Assembly: GCF_001708935.1 (NCBI RefSeq)
Contig: NZ_MASI01000005.1
Span: 62,001 to 126,000 of the forward strand
Direction: 5' to 3'
Length of the DNA: 64,000 nucleotides
Source of the DNA: Methyloligella halotolerans
GTDB lineage: Bacteria > Pseudomonadota > Alphaproteobacteria > Rhizobiales > Methyloligellaceae
The position numbers and the translations under genes are program-made. Shown here in pieces: positions 40,410 through 53,600 of this stretch (positions within the stretch are counted from its first letter, which is position 1; every line of letters begins with the position of its first letter). The notes below the pieces were generated by a model. That model worked only from the letters and a program-made list of their open reading frames with translations, was not told the DNA's origin and did no database searches.

Positions 40410-42290
40410 ATGGCTGAACTGAGCTTGGCGGGCGATTTTCCGGAAACGACCGAGGCCGAATGGCTGGCGCTGGTCGAAAAATTTCTGAAGGGCATGCCCT
40501 TCGAGAAGCTGCAGACGCGGACTTATGACGGCAACCTCATCGAGCCGCTCTATCAGCCCGCGCAGGGCAAGGAGCCGATCGCGGGCCGGCATCCGCGCAG
40601 CCCTTGGGGCGTCATGCAGCGCATCGACCTGCCCGATGCGGAAGCCGCCAATAAGCAGGTCATGGACGACCTGTTCAATGGCGCCCCCGGGCTGCAGCTC
40701 GTCTTCCAAGGTTCGGTCGGCGATTACGGCTACGCCCTGAAGGCCGACAAAGCCGCGCTTGAAGCGGCTCTCAAGGACGTTCTGTTGGACAAGGGCGTTG
40801 CGCTCGAGCTCGATCTGTCGCCGTCCGCGAAGGATGCCGCCGATATCATCGCCGATATGGTCTCGGCCTCGGAGATGAAGCCCGAAACCGTGGACATACG
40901 CTTCGGCTTCGACCCGTTGGGGGCGCTTAGCGTTCACGGCGCGATGCCCGGTTCTTGGAGTGATCTGGCTCCACACTTTGCCGGCAAGATCAAATTTCTT
41001 GCCGAGAAGGGCTTCAAAGGGCCCTTCGCCGTTGCCGACGGGCGCCCCGTTCATGCGGCCGGTGGTTCCGAAGGCCAGGAGCTTGCCTTCGCCCTCAGCG
41101 TCGCCGTCGCCTATCTCCGCGCCCTGGAAGAGGCCGGCCTGTCTCTGGACGAAGCGCGAAAGATGATCTTCTTCCGCCTCGCCGCGGATCAGAACCAGTT
41201 CCTGACTATCGCGAAATTCCGCGCCGTCCGGCGGCTTTGGGCACGAATCGAAGAAGCCTGCGGCCTCGATCCCGAGCCGGTGCATGTGACGGCGGAAACC
41301 GCCTGGCGCATGATGACCAAACGCGATCCCTACGGAAACATCGTTCGCACAACCATCGCCTGCGCGGGCGCGGCCATCGGCGGCGCCGACACCATTTCGG
41401 TCCTGCCCTACACCGCAGCCCTCGGAAATCCGCGCGATCACGCCCGCCGCGTCGCGCGTAACACCCAGCTCATCCTGACCGAGGAATCCAATCTCCATCA
41501 GGTCTCCGATCCGTCCGCCGGGTCGGGCGCCCTGGAAGCCTTCACCGACGATCTTTGCCGCTCCGCTTGGGCGCTCTTCCAGGAGATCGACAAGTCGGGC
41601 GGTGCTTATGAGGCGCTGAAAGCCGGCATCGTCCAGAAGCACGTCGCCGCCACTCGCGCCGAGCGCGACCAGAACGTCGCCAAGCGCAAGGAGGCGATGA
41701 TCGGCACCAGCGACTTCCCGGATCTCGATGAAGACAAGGTTGAGGTCGACCCGGCGCGCCCGATGAAGCCGGTTTCGAACCCGGACATCGACCCGCTCGT
41801 CCGGTATCGCCTCGCCGAGCCTTACGAAGCACTCCGCGACGCCTCCGACGAAGCTCTCGAGACAACCGGCAAGCGCCCGGCGATCTTCCTGGCGACCATC
41901 GGCAAGCCCGCCGATTTCGTGGCCCGCGTCACCTTCGCCCGCTCCTTCTTCTCCGCCGGCGGCATCGCCCCGATCCTGCCGGAGAAGCCGATCACGACGG
42001 AAAGCGGCGAACCCCAGACCTTCACCATCGAAGACACCGTGAAGGACTTTAAGGACTCGGGCCTGAAGCTGATCTGCCTCTGCTCATCCGACAAGGTCTA
42101 CGCGGAGAAGGCGGCCGAAGCAGCGAAGGCCCTGAAGGACGCCGGCGCATCCTTCATCTATCTCGCCGGCAAGCCCAAGGAAGGCCGCGACGAGATGCAA
42201 TCCGCCGGCGTCGACGACTTCATCTTCATGGGATGTGATACGCTTGCCGTGCTGCAGGACGCGCAACAGAAACTGAGCGTCGGGAGTTGA
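40410..42290 (+). CDS. mutA: Methylmalonyl-CoA mutase small (beta) subunit
   Basis: The 626-residue protein begins with the TIM-barrel part (FPETTEAEWLALVEKFLKG, PRSPWGVMQRID, MMTKRDPYGNIVRTTIACAGAAIGGAD). A degenerate B12-binding-like domain follows that lacks the D-x-H-x-x-G cobalamin motif, as is characteristic of the non-catalytic subunit of the heterodimeric mutase. It pairs with MutB in the isomerisation of (R)-methylmalonyl-CoA and succinyl-CoA (propionate and ethylmalonyl-CoA metabolism). GTG 40404 is two codons upstream of the ATG chosen. The mutB start follows 6 bp after the stop. Confidence 0.92.
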   Translation: MAELSLAGDFPETTEAEWLALVEKFLKGMPFEKLQTRTYDGNLIEPLYQPAQGKEPIAGRHPRSPWGVMQRIDLPDAEAANKQVMDDLFNGAPGLQLVFQGSVGDYGYALKADKAALEAALKDVLLDKGVALELDLSPSAKDAADIIADMVSASEMKPETVDIRFGFDPLGALSVHGAMPGSWSDLAPHFAGKIKFLAEKGFKGPFAVADGRPVHAAGGSEGQELAFALSVAVAYLRALEEAGLSLDEARKMIFFRLAADQNQFLTIAKFRAVRRLWARIEEACGLDPEPVHVTAETAWRMMTKRDPYGNIVRTTIACAGAAIGGADTISVLPYTAALGNPRDHARRVARNTQLILTEESNLHQVSDPSAGSGALEAFTDDLCRSAWALFQEIDKSGGAYEALKAGIVQKHVAATRAERDQNVAKRKEAMIGTSDFPDLDEDKVEVDPARPMKPVSNPDIDPLVRYRLAEPYEALRDASDEALETTGKRPAIFLATIGKPADFVARVTFARSFFSAGGIAPILPEKPITTESGEPQTFTIEDTVKDFKDSGLKLICLCSSDKVYAEKAAEAAKALKDAGASFIYLAGKPKEGRDEMQSAGVDDFIFMGCDTLAVLQDAQQKLSVGS

Positions 42291-42296
42291 TTTGAG

Positions 42297-44456
42297 ATGA
42301 CCGGGATCCCGAATTTCACCGAGATCGAGTTTGCCGACGCCGGCCATGGCGCCAGCGCGCAATCCACCGAAGCCTGGGCCACGCCGGAGGGCATCGACGT
42401 CGCCCCCGTCTATACCGACGAGGCGCGCGACGGCCTCGACTTCCTGCAGACCTATCCGGGCATCAAGCCGTACCTACGGGGTCCCTACCCGACCATGTAT
42501 GTCCAGCGCCCCTGGACGGTCCGCCAATATGCCGGCTACTCGACCGCTGAAGAGTCCAACGCCTTCTATCGGCGCAACCTCGCCGGCGGCCAGCAGGGCG
42601 TCTCCGTGGCCTTCGATCTCGCCACCCATCGCGGCTACGATTCCGATCACCCCCGCGTCCCCGGCGATGTCGGCATGGCGGGCGTCGCCATCGATTCCAT
42701 CTACGACATGCGCGTCCTGTTCGACCGCATCCCGCTGGATCAAGTCTCCGTCTCCATGACCATGAACGGCGCGGTGCTCCCCGTCCTCGCCTTGTTCATC
42801 GTCGCCGGCGAGGAGCAGGGCGTGCCCCACGAGAAGCTGTCGGGCACCATCCAGAACGACATCCTGAAGGAGTTCATGGTCCGGAACACCTATATCTACC
42901 CGCCCGGACCCAGCATGCGCATCGTGGCTGACATCTTCGCCTACACCAGCCAGAACATGCCGAAATTCAACTCCATCTCGATCTCCGGCTATCACATGCA
43001 GGAAGCCGGCGCGACGGCCGACCTGGAGCTCGGCTACACCCTCGCCGACGGCATCGAATATGTTCGCACCGGCATCGAGACGGGGTTGGACGTCGACGCC
43101 TTCGCGCCGCGCCTCTCCTTCTTCTGGGCCATCGGCATGAACTACTTCATGGAGATCGCCAAGATGCGCGCAGGCCGCATCCTCTGGGCGAAGCTCATGA
43201 GCCAGTTCAATCCGAAGAACGAGAAGTCCTTGGCTCTGCGCACCCACTCCCAGACCTCCGGCTGGAGCCTCGCGGCCCAGGACGTCTACAACAACGTCAT
43301 CCGCACCTGCATCGAGGCCATGGCGGCCACGCAAGGCCATACGCAGTCGCTGCACACCAACGGCCTGGACGAGGCGCTGGCGCTGCCGACGGACTTCTCC
43401 GCCCGCATTGCCCGCAATACCCAGCTGATGCTGCAGCAGGAATCCGGCACGATCAGCACAATCGATCCCTGGGGCGGCAGCTACTATGTCGAGCGCCTCA
43501 CCCACGATCTCGCGGCCAAGGCCATGGCCCATATCGAGGAGATCGAGGAGATGGGCGGCATGGCCAAGGCCATCGAGGCCGGCCTTCCGAAGCGACGCAT
43601 CGAGCAGGCCGCGACCGCCACCCAGGGTCGCATCGATTCCCGCCGTCAGACCATCGTCGGCGTCAACAAGTACAAACCCTCTCGCGAGGAGGACATCCGT
43701 CTTCTCAAGATCGACAACCGCTCGGTGCGCGAGCAGCAGCTCGAGAAGCTGAAGCGCCTGCGCGAAGAACGCGATGAGGAGAAGGTGCAATCCGCCCTCG
43801 ACCAGCTCACGAAATACGCCGAAACTGGCAAGGGCAATCTTCTGGAAGGCGCAGTCGAGGCCGCCCGCGCCATGGCGACGGTCGGCGAGATCTCTGAGGC
43901 GCTTGAGAAGGTCTATGGCCGTCACCGTGCGGAGATCACCGCCGTGACCGGCGTCTACAAGGCTGAGGTTGGCGCCATGGATGGAAACGCCGAGAGGCTC
44001 GCGGAGCTGATGGAAGAGTTCGAGGCCGAGCAGGGCCGCCGGCCGCGCATCCTCGTCGCCAAGATGGGTCAGGACGGCCATGACCGCGGTCAGAAGGTCA
44101 TCGCATCCGCTTTCGCCGATCTCGGCTTCGACGTGGATATCGGACCGCTTTTCCAGACCCCGGACGAGGCTGCCCGCCAGGCGGTGGAGAACGACGTCCA
44201 CATCATCGGCGTCTCTTCCCTCACCGCCGGTCACCTCACCCTGGTGCCTGCCCTCCGCGAGGCGCTTGAGGAGCAAGGCCGGGAGGACATCATGATCGTC
44301 GTCGGTGGCGTCATCCCGCCCCAGGATTACGACGAGCTCTACGCGGCGGGCGCCAAGGCCATCTTCGGTCCCGGCACGCCCATCGCCGAAGCCGCCATGG
44401 ATCTCGTCGCCAAGCTCAAGGACGGCGAAGCCGGGTCTCAGCAGGCTGCCGAATAG
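42297..44456 (+). CDS. mutB: Methylmalonyl-CoA mutase large (alpha) subunit
   Basis: The 719-residue catalytic subunit has the substrate-binding barrel ([46 protein letters not shown]) and a C-terminal B12 domain with DGHDRG at residues 593-598, His595 being the lower cobalt ligand. It carries out the radical rearrangement of methylmalonyl-CoA to succinyl-CoA. It is full length and intact. It lies between mutA and meaB in a tight operon, with gaps of 6 and 4 bp. Confidence 0.96.
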   Translation: MTGIPNFTEIEFADAGHGASAQSTEAWATPEGIDVAPVYTDEARDGLDFLQTYPGIKPYLRGPYPTMYVQRPWTVRQYAGYSTAEESNAFYRRNLAGGQQGVSVAFDLATHRGYDSDHPRVPGDVGMAGVAIDSIYDMRVLFDRIPLDQVSVSMTMNGAVLPVLALFIVAGEEQGVPHEKLSGTIQNDILKEFMVRNTYIYPPGPSMRIVADIFAYTSQNMPKFNSISISGYHMQEAGATADLELGYTLADGIEYVRTGIETGLDVDAFAPRLSFFWAIGMNYFMEIAKMRAGRILWAKLMSQFNPKNEKSLALRTHSQTSGWSLAAQDVYNNVIRTCIEAMAATQGHTQSLHTNGLDEALALPTDFSARIARNTQLMLQQESGTISTIDPWGGSYYVERLTHDLAAKAMAHIEEIEEMGGMAKAIEAGLPKRRIEQAATATQGRIDSRRQTIVGVNKYKPSREEDIRLLKIDNRSVREQQLEKLKRLREERDEEKVQSALDQLTKYAETGKGNLLEGAVEAARAMATVGEISEALEKVYGRHRAEITAVTGVYKAEVGAMDGNAERLAELMEEFEAEQGRRPRILVAKMGQDGHDRGQKVIASAFADLGFDVDIGPLFQTPDEAARQAVENDVHIIGVSSLTAGHLTLVPALREALEEQGREDIMIVVGGVIPPQDYDELYAAGAKAIFGPGTPIAEAAMDLVAKLKDGEAGSQQAAE

Positions 44457-44460
44457 AGTG

Positions 44461-45477
44461 GTGACTGCCCAAAAGAAGAAGCCGGCCCTCACCGTCGACG
44501 AACTCGCCGAGAAGGTCACGAGTGGCGATCGCGTCGGACTCGCCCGCGCCATCACCCTCATCGAGAGCGTCAAGCCGGAAGATCAGCTCCGCGCCCAGGA
44601 GCTTCTCGAAAAGCTTCTGCCGAAGACGGGCCGTGCCTTCCGCATCGGTATCTCGGGCGTTCCGGGCGCCGGCAAATCCACCCTCATCGACCAGTTCGGC
44701 GTGAACCTCATCGAGGCCGGCCACAAGGTCGCTGTCCTCGCCGTCGACCCCACCTCGACACGCAGCGGAGGATCCATCCTTGGCGACAAGACCCGCATGG
44801 GCCGGCTCGCCTCCGAGGAGAACGCCTATATCCGCCCCTCGCCGACTGGCGGCAGCCTGGGCGGCGTGACCAAGACCACCCGCGAGACCATGGCCGTGGC
44901 GGAGGCCGCCGGGTTCGATGTCGTGATCGTGGAGACCGTCGGCGTTGGCCAGTCGGAGACCACCGTCTCCAATATGGTCGATGTCTTCACCGTGGTGGCG
45001 ATCCCCGGCGCCGGCGACGAGCTGCAAGGCATCAAGCGCGGCCTGCTTGAGCTTGCCGACATCATTGCCGTCAACAAGGCCGATGGCTCCAATGTCGAGC
45101 ATGCCGAAAAGGCAGCGTCCGAATATCGCGCCGGCCTGCACATCCTGGCCGCTGGCAATCCCGGCTGGTCCCCGTCTGTGCTCACCCTCTCGGCCCAGGA
45201 GAACAAGGGTCTCGACCAGCTCTGGGAGAAGATCCAGGAGCGGCACGCCAAGCTGAAGGAATCCGGCGAGCTCGCCAGGCGCCGCGGCGAGCAGGCCGTC
45301 ACCTGGATGCGCGAGCTTTTCGAGCAGCGCCTCCTGGCGGCCTTCAAGGGCGGTCGGAAAGCCGCCCGCCAGTGGAGTGAGATGGAAGACAAAGTGCGCT
45401 CGGGTGAGCTGAGCGCCGTCTCCGCCGCGGCCGAACTGAGCCGCCTGGCCGCTGCCGGCGACCAGCCCGACGCCTGA
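44461..45477 (+). CDS. meaB: Methylmalonyl-CoA mutase-associated GTPase MeaB
   Basis: It starts at GTG 44461, 4 bp after the mutB stop. The 338-residue G protein has a P-loop GVPGAGKST at residues 66-74, a DPTS base-switch region (AVDPTSTRSGGSILGDKTRM), ETVGVGQSE and the NKAD guanine-specificity motif. It gates cofactor loading and protects the mutase from inactivation. Co-transcription with both mutase subunits fits this chaperone role. An earlier in-frame start inside mutB is not needed. Confidence 0.95.
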   Translation: MTAQKKKPALTVDELAEKVTSGDRVGLARAITLIESVKPEDQLRAQELLEKLLPKTGRAFRIGISGVPGAGKSTLIDQFGVNLIEAGHKVAVLAVDPTSTRSGGSILGDKTRMGRLASEENAYIRPSPTGGSLGGVTKTTRETMAVAEAAGFDVVIVETVGVGQSETTVSNMVDVFTVVAIPGAGDELQGIKRGLLELADIIAVNKADGSNVEHAEKAASEYRAGLHILAAGNPGWSPSVLTLSAQENKGLDQLWEKIQERHAKLKESGELARRRGEQAVTWMRELFEQRLLAAFKGGRKAARQWSEMEDKVRSGELSAVSAAAELSRLAAAGDQPDA

Positions 45478-45530
45478 CCCGGCCCCGAAACCCCTTCTAT
45501 CCTCCCGCGCCTTTGGCATATCCTCCGCCG

Positions 45531-46202
45531 ATGGTGCAAAACCCCGAACAGAGATCGGTGTTGCTGACCGGTTTCGGACCGTTTCCAGGCGTGCCTAAAA
45601 ATCCGTCCATGGCGCTGGTCGAGGATTTGGCGGATGCCTTCAGGGATACTCTCGGCATCACCCTGCACAAACGCATCCTCTCCACGGAGTGGAACACCGT
45701 GCGGTATGAAGCGCCGGCGCTCCTCGACGCCATCCGGCCCGATATCGTCATCCATTTCGGTCTCTGCCGCGGGGCCAACGCCATTCGCATCGAGCGCTCG
45801 GCTTATAATCAGGCGAGCCGGCTGGAAGATGCCGCGAACATCCTCCCCCCAAGCCCCGCGATCCTCCCCGGCGGCACGCCGCGTCTGGATACGCCCCTGT
45901 CCACAGCCCATCTCGCGAGGGGCTTGCGCTTGGCTGGCATACCGGCCCTGCCATCGTTGAGCGCGGGCCGCTATCTCTGCAACTACCTCTACTATCTTTC
46001 CCTCGACTGGGCCGCCAAACAGTCTCCGGTCCGCAGCCATCCGCCATTAGTGCTGTTCGTTCATATTCCGCCCGCGCGCGGAGATGGCGGCTATCTTGAA
46101 CCGGCTGAAATTGCGCGCGGTGCGGCAGCGATCCTGAGCGATATCCTCCAAGCACCCCGCCTCGCCGCACATCATGCGGTCCCAGCGAGCCACGCCGCCT
46201 AG
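45531..46202 (+). CDS. Pyroglutamyl-peptidase I-like (peptidase C15)
   Basis: The 223-residue protein has the C15 fold landmarks: LLTGFGPFPGVPKNPSM at the start, the Cys-containing SLSAGRYLCNYLYY and the His in LFVHIPP. Catalytic Glu is probably in the WNTVRYE region. Family members remove N-terminal pyroglutamate from peptides. Substitutions around the oxyanion pocket (HFGLCRGANAIRIERSAYNQ) suggest a diverged substrate range. ATG 45531 was chosen because the five residues before it have no family support. Confidence 0.82.
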   Translation: MVQNPEQRSVLLTGFGPFPGVPKNPSMALVEDLADAFRDTLGITLHKRILSTEWNTVRYEAPALLDAIRPDIVIHFGLCRGANAIRIERSAYNQASRLEDAANILPPSPAILPGGTPRLDTPLSTAHLARGLRLAGIPALPSLSAGRYLCNYLYYLSLDWAAKQSPVRSHPPLVLFVHIPPARGDGGYLEPAEIARGAAAILSDILQAPRLAAHHAVPASHAA

Positions 46203-46214
46203 AAGGACAGGACC

Positions 46215-47564
46215 ATGCCGATCGACCGCCGCGACCTGATGCTCGGAAGCTTCGGCGCAGGCCTTGCCTTGAGCGCCGGCGCGGGCAGCGCCCGCGCGGC
46301 CGACACCGCCGATGCCGCGCCGGCCCAAAGCAGCTTCGACATCGTGCCGGCGGGTGGCGAGCTCGACCAAAGCGCCACCCTCCAGATCGCCATCCAGAAT
46401 GCCGCTTCCAGCGGGACCGTCCTGATGCTTCCGGCCGGCACCTATGCCGTGGGCGGCCTTGACCTCCCCTCGGGCGTCGCGATCCGGGGCGTTCCTGGCC
46501 GCACGGTTCTGAAGCTCTCGAATGCCGATTTCATCGTGAAGGCCGACGGCGCAGACGGCGTCTCCCTCGAAGGGCTGATCCTCGACGGCGGCGACCAGCC
46601 CCTGCCGGAAGATGCGGCGCTTCTCCAGGCCAACCAGACCCGCCATCTGGAGATCGCCAATTGCCGGATCTTCAACAGCAGCGAGAACGGCGTCGCCCTC
46701 CAGGGCTGCGCGGGCCGCGTGACTTATTGCGAGATCGGCAAAATCGCCAAGACCGCTCTCTTCTCCAACGACGCCACGGGGCTGGAGATCGCCCACAACA
46801 CGATTCGCGATTGCGGTGATAACGGCATCCAGGTCTGGCGGTCGGAGCCGGGGGACGACGGCACCCTGGTTCACGCCAACCGCATCCAGCGCATCGAGGC
46901 GAAAAGCGGCGGAAGCGGCCAATACGGCAATGGCATCAATGTCTTCCGAGCCGGCGCTGTGGTCGTCAGCAACAACAGGATTGCCGACTGCGCCTATTCC
47001 GCGGTGCGTGACAACTCGGGCAGGAACTGCCAGATCGTCGGCAATTCCTGCTCGCGCCTCGGCGAGACGGCCATCTTCGTCGAGTTCTCTTTCGACGGCG
47101 CCGTGATCGCCAACAACGTCATCGACACCGCAGCCACCGGCATCTCGGTGACCAACTTTAACGAGGGCGGCCACCTCGCCACCGTTCAGGGCAACCTGAT
47201 CCGCAACCTCTTCTTCCGGAAGGACAAGAGCTCCGGCGGCATCGGCATCGCCGCGGAAGCCGACTGCGCCATATCGGGCAACGTGATCGAGCGTGCGCCC
47301 GGCTACGGCCTCTTCCTCGGCTGGTACAAATATCTCCGCGACATCTCCGCCACCGGCAACCTCATCCGCAATTGCCATATCGGCATCGGCGTTTCCGCCG
47401 ACGGCGAGGCGGGCTTCGCACTCATAACCGACAACATGATCTCCGGCGCGAAGGACGGCGCCATTCGCGCCATGAACGGACCCAAGCCCGTGGGTCCCGA
47501 CCTCGCCGAATCCAGCGCCGAGGCGTTCCGGAATCTCGCCGTCTATTCCAATGTGGGAATCTAA
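46215..47564 (+). CDS. TIGR03808 family TAT-exported beta-helix protein
   Basis: The 449-residue protein has a twin-arginine signal peptide (DRRDLMLGSFGAGLALSAGAG...ARA). A long right-handed parallel beta-helix follows, made of repeats such as VALQGCAGRVTYCEIGKIAKTALFSND and LIRNCHIGIGV. It matches the TIGR03808 family of folded periplasmic proteins found in Hyphomicrobiales; polysaccharide binding or lysis is plausible but unproven. It begins 12 bp after the peptidase gene, probably co-transcribed. Confidence 0.9.
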   Translation: MPIDRRDLMLGSFGAGLALSAGAGSARAADTADAAPAQSSFDIVPAGGELDQSATLQIAIQNAASSGTVLMLPAGTYAVGGLDLPSGVAIRGVPGRTVLKLSNADFIVKADGADGVSLEGLILDGGDQPLPEDAALLQANQTRHLEIANCRIFNSSENGVALQGCAGRVTYCEIGKIAKTALFSNDATGLEIAHNTIRDCGDNGIQVWRSEPGDDGTLVHANRIQRIEAKSGGSGQYGNGINVFRAGAVVVSNNRIADCAYSAVRDNSGRNCQIVGNSCSRLGETAIFVEFSFDGAVIANNVIDTAATGISVTNFNEGGHLATVQGNLIRNLFFRKDKSSGGIGIAAEADCAISGNVIERAPGYGLFLGWYKYLRDISATGNLIRNCHIGIGVSADGEAGFALITDNMISGAKDGAIRAMNGPKPVGPDLAESSAEAFRNLAVYSNVGI

Positions 47565-47579
47565 GGCCGGCGCCTCGCC

Positions 47580-48068
47580 TCAAGCGTCTTCGGCGGCGAG
47601 CGCCAGCGGCAGGCCCGCAGCTTCCTTCGCCGTACGGATCACCAGGGAGGTTTTGACGCTCTCCACGTTCGGCGCGGCCGTCAGGTCATGGATGATGAAG
47701 GATTGGAAGCGCGTCAGATCCGGCGCCACGCAGCGCAGCAGAAAATCGATCTCGCCCGAGAGCATCGAGCATTCCTGCACGATGGGCGACTGAAGAGCCC
47801 GCTCTTCAAAAGCGATGAGATCGGCTTCGGCCTGGCTGTGCAGCTTCACCATGGCGAACGCCGTGACATCGAAGCCGAGCTTGCGGCCGTCAAGCACCGC
47901 CATATAACGCTCGATGATGCCGGCCTCCTCCAGCGCCCGGACCCGGCGCAGGCACGGCGGGGCGGTGATACCCACCTTGCGGGCGAGCTCGATATTGGTG
48001 ATCCGGCCGTCTTCCTGGAGAACCTGGAGGATCCTCCAATCTGTGTGATCGAGGCGTGCAGCACGCAT
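47580..48068 (-). CDS. Lrp/AsnC family transcriptional regulator
   Basis: From ATG 48068 the protein has 162 residues: an N-terminal AsnC winged helix (LDHTDWRILQVLQEDGRITNIELARKVGITAPPCLRRVRALEEAGII) and the C-terminal ligand-binding RAM domain (AFAMVKLHSQ ... SGEIDFLLRCVAPD). Such regulators respond to amino acids. The target is unknown. It is divergent from the ELM1-like gene and may control it. Confidence 0.92.
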   Translation of the reverse strand: MRAARLDHTDWRILQVLQEDGRITNIELARKVGITAPPCLRRVRALEEAGIIERYMAVLDGRKLGFDVTAFAMVKLHSQAEADLIAFEERALQSPIVQECSMLSGEIDFLLRCVAPDLTRFQSFIIHDLTAAPNVESVKTSLVIRTAKEAAGLPLALAAEDA

Positions 48069-48193
48069 ATGACGCGGAGAACTCCCTGGAAAAGGCCCTG
48101 CCACCCAAGCTAGAAGCCGGTAGGGTTGAGGGTGCGGATCAGCAAAGCGAAATAATCGGTCTCGATACGATAATAAACGAAAAGCAGCCGTCG

Positions 48194-50279
<2,086 letters not shown>

Positions 50280-50296
50280 CGCCGCTCTCGCACGGC

Positions 50297-50394
50297 GTCA
50301 TGCCCGGCCTTGTGCCGGGCATCCATAACCCCTGTGGTCTTTCTTTCAATTTGAGTGGGTGTTCATGGATCACCGGGACAAGCCCGGTGATGAC
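50297..50394. repeat. Intergenic palindromic repeat, type B (inverted copy)
   Basis: GTCATGCCCGGCCTTGTGCCGGGCATCCATAACC ... TGTTCATGGATCACCGGGACAAGCCCGGTGATGAC; reverse orientation of the other type B copies. Confidence 0.82.
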
Positions 50395-50435
50395 TCCGAG
50401 TTTGGGGAAGTTCGGTTCCCGAATCGCGGCGTATC

Positions 50436-50470
50436 GCCCTCTCCGCAGGGGGAGAAGGTTGGGGTGAGGG
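50436..50470. repeat. Short CCCTCTCC/GGTGAGGG intergenic palindrome
   Basis: GCCCTCTCCGCAGGGGGAGAAGG followed by GGGGTGAGGG, a compact dispersed repeat type common in alphaproteobacterial genomes; only one copy is in this window. Confidence 0.5.
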
Positions 50471-50474
50471 TAAC

Positions 50475-50885
50475 CTACTCCGCCCCCGGCCCCAGAGGCT
50501 GGCCGTAGCTGAACTCCACGACGTAGCCGGTCGGGTCCGTCACCGCGCAGAGATAGCCGGTCGGTGGCTTGAACGACTTGGGCCCCCAATGAAGCCGGCC
50601 GTCTCGTTCGGCCCGCTCGGCGATTGCGTCGATATCTTCACGCGCCGAGACCGCGAAGCCGTAATGGGTCATGTCGCCCTTGTCCGGATGCCGGACCTCG
50701 CCGCCGCCCATCATCACCAGCACGAAATCGTCTTCCGCGCCGGGAGCGGCCATCCACACCGTCCTTCCGTCCCCCTCGCCGTGCTCCAGCACGAATTTCA
50801 GCCCGCAATAATCCTCGTAGAACGCGACGGACTCATCGAGATCGCGGACATGCAGGGCGCAATGGGTGAAGCCGGCGGTGCTCAT
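50475..50885 (-). CDS. Glyoxalase/VOC family protein
   Basis: The 136-residue protein has the VOC fold pattern: FTHCALHVRDLDESVAFYEDYCGLKFV at the start, the middle THYGFAVSAREDIDAIAERAERDG, and CAVTDPTGYVVEFSYGQPL with the C-terminal Glu metal ligand. It may be a lyase or dioxygenase; the substrate is unknown. It is downstream of the alpha/beta hydrolase by 3 bp on the same strand, suggesting a two-gene unit. Confidence 0.9.
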   Translation of the reverse strand: MSTAGFTHCALHVRDLDESVAFYEDYCGLKFVLEHGEGDGRTVWMAAPGAEDDFVLVMMGGGEVRHPDKGDMTHYGFAVSAREDIDAIAERAERDGRLHWGPKSFKPPTGYLCAVTDPTGYVVEFSYGQPLGPGAE

Positions 50886-50888
50886 GTC

Positions 50889-51827
50889 TCAAACGTCGTC
50901 ATCCACGCCCGCTTCCGCAACCCCGGCGCCCGCCTTCACCGAGGCCTCGACGGCGTCCAGCACCTCTTCGATATGATCGAAGATCCAGTAATGACCGGCG
51001 CTGGGCATCACATCGAGCCGGCAATTGGGAAGCTGATCGGCCAGATACTCCGCCGCCGTCGGCGGTACGTTTCTGTCCTCGAGTCCCTGCCACAAGACTG
51101 CAGGCGCGATCACGCTCTCGAAATCCAGCGCCCAGGGCGCGCCGAAAAGACGGACGTCCTGCGCTGCGCCGCGCACGTCCCGGCGCAGCCCTTCCTGATG
51201 TCCACTGAGCAGGCTCGTTCTCGTGTCCGTCTGTTCGAGGATCGGACGGTCCTTGGGGGCCGCCCGGCGCATCAGCCCCCGATACGCCAGGTTGGGCGCC
51301 AGCCGCAGCATGCTCCGCATGGACCAGAAGACCGCGGCGGAGATCCTGGGACGCCCCGGTAGCTCGTGGAAAATCCGCCGATGTGCAGCGTTCAAGCGAA
51401 GGCCACCGCCCATCGCAGCGATCGGCCCAACGGGGCTCACCAAGGCGAGGAAAGCCGTGCGCTTGCGCATGCCGGCCGCCGCCGCCACCGCATAGGGCCC
51501 ACCGCCGGAGACTCCCATGACGGCGAAGCCCTTCAGCTCGAGCGCATCGGCGAGCGCCCGCAGATCGGGCACCCAATCCATGACGTTCTCGAAGCGCTTG
51601 AAATCCGAGATCCCGTACCCGGGTCGGTCCGGCGCGATGATGCGCAGGGTCCGCGCCCGCGCCGCATCGTCGGTGACCGTGAAGGTGAGCCGGGAGCCCG
51701 GCGTGCCGTGCAGAGCGAGCACGGGCAGACCGTCCGGATCGCCGAACTCGGCATACCCCATCCGCCGCCCGTCACCTAGCGTCAGGCTTTTCGCTTCGCT
51801 GGAGGGGCCGGCTGGGATCTGGTCCAT
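50889..51827 (-). CDS. Alpha/beta hydrolase
   Basis: The 312-residue protein shows ALHGTPGSRLTF (oxyanion region), DRPGYGISD, the nucleophile elbow GVSGGGPYAVA with Ser, and a C-terminal SAGHYWIFDHIEEVL holding the catalytic His. It resembles carboxylesterase or epoxide hydrolase-like enzymes; the substrate is not predictable. It is in a likely operon with the VOC gene downstream. Confidence 0.9.
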   Translation of the reverse strand: MDQIPAGPSSEAKSLTLGDGRRMGYAEFGDPDGLPVLALHGTPGSRLTFTVTDDAARARTLRIIAPDRPGYGISDFKRFENVMDWVPDLRALADALELKGFAVMGVSGGGPYAVAAAAGMRKRTAFLALVSPVGPIAAMGGGLRLNAAHRRIFHELPGRPRISAAVFWSMRSMLRLAPNLAYRGLMRRAAPKDRPILEQTDTRTSLLSGHQEGLRRDVRGAAQDVRLFGAPWALDFESVIAPAVLWQGLEDRNVPPTAAEYLADQLPNCRLDVMPSAGHYWIFDHIEEVLDAVEASVKAGAGVAEAGVDDDV

Positions 51828-51857
51828 GGGGAGCCCCTGAGTCTTGTCTCGGCGGCG

Positions 51858-52067
51858 CTATTCGCAGCCGATGATGATGTCGCCGGGATTGATGATCAGG
51901 ACGACATCCTTGCCTTCATAGAGGCCGAGCTTCTCCAGCGATGCCACGGTGACGCTGGTCTCGACATTGAGCTCGCCCGCGATCTCCACATAGACGATGG
52001 CCGTCACCGCGCCTTTGCGGATTTCCATGACCTTGCCAGCGATCTGATTGGGAGTTGTGAGTTTCAT
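51858..52067 (-). CDS. TOBE/Mop domain molybdate-binding protein
   Basis: The 69-residue protein is a single Mop/TOBE domain (NQIAGKVMEIRKGAVTAIVYVEIAGELNVETSVTVASLEKLGLYEGKDVVLIIN), the size of molbindins that bind molybdate as hexamers. A strong GAGAGG ribosome site precedes ATG 52067. No molybdate transporter genes are adjacent, so it probably serves intracellular molybdate storage or homeostasis. Confidence 0.9.
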   Translation of the reverse strand: MKLTTPNQIAGKVMEIRKGAVTAIVYVEIAGELNVETSVTVASLEKLGLYEGKDVVLIINPGDIIIGCE

Positions 52068-52160
52068 TGAACGAGCCTCTCTTCAAAAATGTAATCGGCA
52101 CGGGTTGCGCATCGGACGCCCCATTGGGCGCCTTGAGCGCCGCGGCCCGCTTCGCAAAGT

Positions 52161-53513
<1,353 letters not shown>

Positions 53514-53600
53514 CTAAAGAACGTTGACGGCGTTTAGATAAACCAACGGCGCGGACAAAGCCATGTCCGCGCGTCGCATATGGGCCGAACGAAGCGGTTT

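Noticed and set aside
42474..44573. Open frame of 699 codons on the minus strand opposite mutB
   Set aside because: It is the mirror of a strongly biased high-GC gene; the plus strand encodes an intact methylmalonyl-CoA mutase and the reverse frame has no motif.
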